The notes below the pieces were generated by a model. It searched no databases. It worked only from the letters and a program-made list of their open reading frames with translations, and had not been told where the DNA came from. 5,891 nucleotides of DNA. Source: JAGOSA01 sp043718505 (GTDB lineage Bacteria; Patescibacteriota; Minisyncoccia; Phycocordibacterales; UBA9973). Location: contig JAYSVN010000019.1 in NCBI GenBank assembly GCA_043718505.1, positions 1-5,891 on the forward strand, written 5' to 3'. The position numbers and the translations under genes were made by a program. Shown in pieces: positions 4,864-5,891 of the stretch (position 1 is its first letter; the number at the start of each line of letters is the position of its first letter).

Positions 4864-5808
4864 TCAGATCTTATTAATTTGATCTATTCTCTTTTGAATC
4901 AGAAGCACTACCGGTATGTCTTTTTGTTTATATTCCGATTTTGAAAGACATCGTTCAATGGCTACTTTGAAAACTTCGAGCATCTCTTTGTAGGCAATAA
5001 GAGTCTTCGGTTTATTTCTCTCTTTTGCAATTACTTGTTCCCAATATGGAGAATCAAGTGTAGTAATTGCTTCTGCGAAAAGCTCGCTTGCCTCAAATAC
5101 TACCTCAGTTCCAGATCGTTTGGATATTGAGCCGTAGAGATCATGTGACTTCACATATTTTTGCATAATTTCCCAATCAAAGATGGTTTGGGGTGGCAGA
5201 CGTAGGTAAACAAGTGTAAACAAATCCTTTTGAACTCCTGAACGTGCTATTTTTTTCATAAAACGAACGACAGCAGTATCCTGGCTGAATTTAAGATTGT
5301 AATCGATAAGATGACAAATTTCATGCCGGACGTGTTCTGTTTTTTCCATCAATACCCAGGTATCGTAATCAGTCTGGTTTTCGTAGTATTCTGTTTTTTT
5401 CTGATTTACAGTTGTTACAAAAACATAGGTTGGCTTTTCATTTGTGAAAAAACTTTTCTCTTTATCAGAGATAAAATGAATTTCCCTGAGTAATGTTGCT
5501 GGTTCAAGTCCAAATAATTTCTCAGTTTCTTTACCCTTTTCAATGATTGACATCATCATGTTGTCTGTAATTACAGAACGAACATCACAACGGATACTGT
5601 ATGGTGTTTGAAATTCGTCAAAATTAATTATTCGTTCCGTGTACTGGCTGCCACGTAATTTAGTTACAACTGTTTTGGCATTGGTAACAGAGGTACGCGA
5701 AGTAGTAACTGCTTTATTTTTTACCTGAGCCTCAATAGTGGCAGGCAGAAAATAGAGAATGACCAGGAATAGCCCGATGCAAGAGAGAAATTGCTTGTTT
5801 GTTTTCAT
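4864..5808 (-). CDS. Secreted zinc metallopeptidase, anthrax-lethal-factor-like (M34-type)
   Basis: Predicted exported zinc endopeptidase of 314 aa; its substrate is unknown. A Sec-type signal peptide covers residues 1-27: lysines at 2 and 5, hydrophobic core 7-21, likely cleavage after TIEA27. Residues 28-55 are threonine/serine/lysine-rich and probably a linker. The zinc site is HEICH (H162, E163, H166), followed by LIDYN. Near the C-terminus come DLYG (Y225), SELFAEA with E242 as probable third zinc ligand, and NKPKT (265-269). In anthrax lethal factor, from memory, the same order is HEFGH, SYGR (Y728), AEFFAEA (E735) and NAPKT. The gap from the second histidine to the glutamate is longer here (76 against 45 residues). 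The size and lone secreted form recall clostridial Pro-Pro endopeptidase. No receptor-binding or translocation domain is present, so a toxin role is not implied. Another HExxH gluzincin family remains possible. The gene has its own promoter and terminator and lacks a Shine-Dalgarno sequence. Confidence 0.75.
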   Translation of the reverse strand: MKTNKQFLSCIGLFLVILYFLPATIEAQVKNKAVTTSRTSVTNAKTVVTKLRGSQYTERIINFDEFQTPYSIRCDVRSVITDNMMMSIIEKGKETEKLFGLEPATLLREIHFISDKEKSFFTNEKPTYVFVTTVNQKKTEYYENQTDYDTWVLMEKTEHVRHEICHLIDYNLKFSQDTAVVRFMKKIARSGVQKDLFTLVYLRLPPQTIFDWEIMQKYVKSHDLYGSISKRSGTEVVFEASELFAEAITTLDSPYWEQVIAKERNKPKTLIAYKEMLEVFKVAIERCLSKSEYKQKDIPVVLLIQKRIDQINKI

Positions 5809-5844
5809 TTATTCATGTTTTAAATTGTTGGTGAAATTTTCAAT

Positions 5845-5872
5845 ACTCTATCACAAATTTATTTTTTGTCAA
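5845..5872 (-). promoter_or_regulatory. Promoter of the metallopeptidase gene
   Basis: Minus strand: -35 TTGACA (5867-5872, perfect), 16-bp spacer, -10 TAGAGT (5845-5850). The predicted start near 5838 gives a leader of about 30 nt. The leader holds a three-codon frame (ATG AAT AAA TGA, 5816-5805) whose TGA overlaps the gene's ATG. Bases 5873-5891 show nothing else recognisable. Confidence 0.65.
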
Positions 5873-5891
5873 ATGAAGTACCCCCAGCAGG

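Noticed and set aside
4861..4885. AGATC/GATCT hairpin at the end of the metallopeptidase gene
   Set aside because: Only five pairs with a ten-base loop and no T run; the real terminator lies at 4817-4842.
5311..5493. 60-codon plus-strand frame that looks hydrophobic
   Set aside because: Antisense to the metallopeptidase zinc-site region; its hydrophobicity mirrors the codons of the real gene.
1..5891. tRNA or rRNA genes, CRISPR arrays, insertion sequences, attachment sites
   Set aside because: I looked for them and saw no cloverleaf, rRNA signature, regularly spaced repeats, transposase motif or long terminal repeats.

Overview
The window looks like a compact bacterial chromosome segment. 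My best guess is Patescibacteria (Candidate Phyla Radiation, Parcubacteria-like). This is inferred from a short insertion-poor RpoB, a lysine-rich TrmD with a shortened active-site loop, rpoB and trmD standing outside their usual ribosomal-protein operons, and tiny intergenic gaps; no single marker proves it. The standard code fits, with no in-frame TGA in rpoB or trmD and TGA used as a stop.

Positions 1-2522 (minus) hold the first 840 codons of rpoB, running off the left edge. Positions 2523-2830 hold no protein gene that I believe. They carry a divergent promoter region: a near-consensus minus-strand promoter giving rpoB a leader of about 196 nt, and a plus-strand promoter for a small gene. 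A short inverted repeat flanks the rpoB -10 box. Positions 2831-3527 hold two small plus-strand hypothetical genes (93 and 107 aa), each with its own intrinsic terminator.

Positions 3542-5808 (minus) hold three genes that look separately transcribed. In order of position they are trmD, an acidic 143-aa hypothetical protein, and a 314-aa exported zinc metallopeptidase. The peptidase has an HEICH motif and a C-terminal YG...SELFAEA...NKPKT arrangement resembling the catalytic domain of anthrax lethal factor and clostridial Pro-Pro endopeptidases (peptidase family M34). It is the most unusual gene here.

The genes do not form one pathway. rpoB and trmD are core information-processing genes, and the peptidase and three hypotheticals are accessory. 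Shared traits are lack of a clear Shine-Dalgarno sequence at all six chosen starts, short predicted 5' leaders except for rpoB, stop codons embedded in terminator hairpins, and a near-identical -10/start-site motif in front of the peptidase gene and the 143-aa gene.
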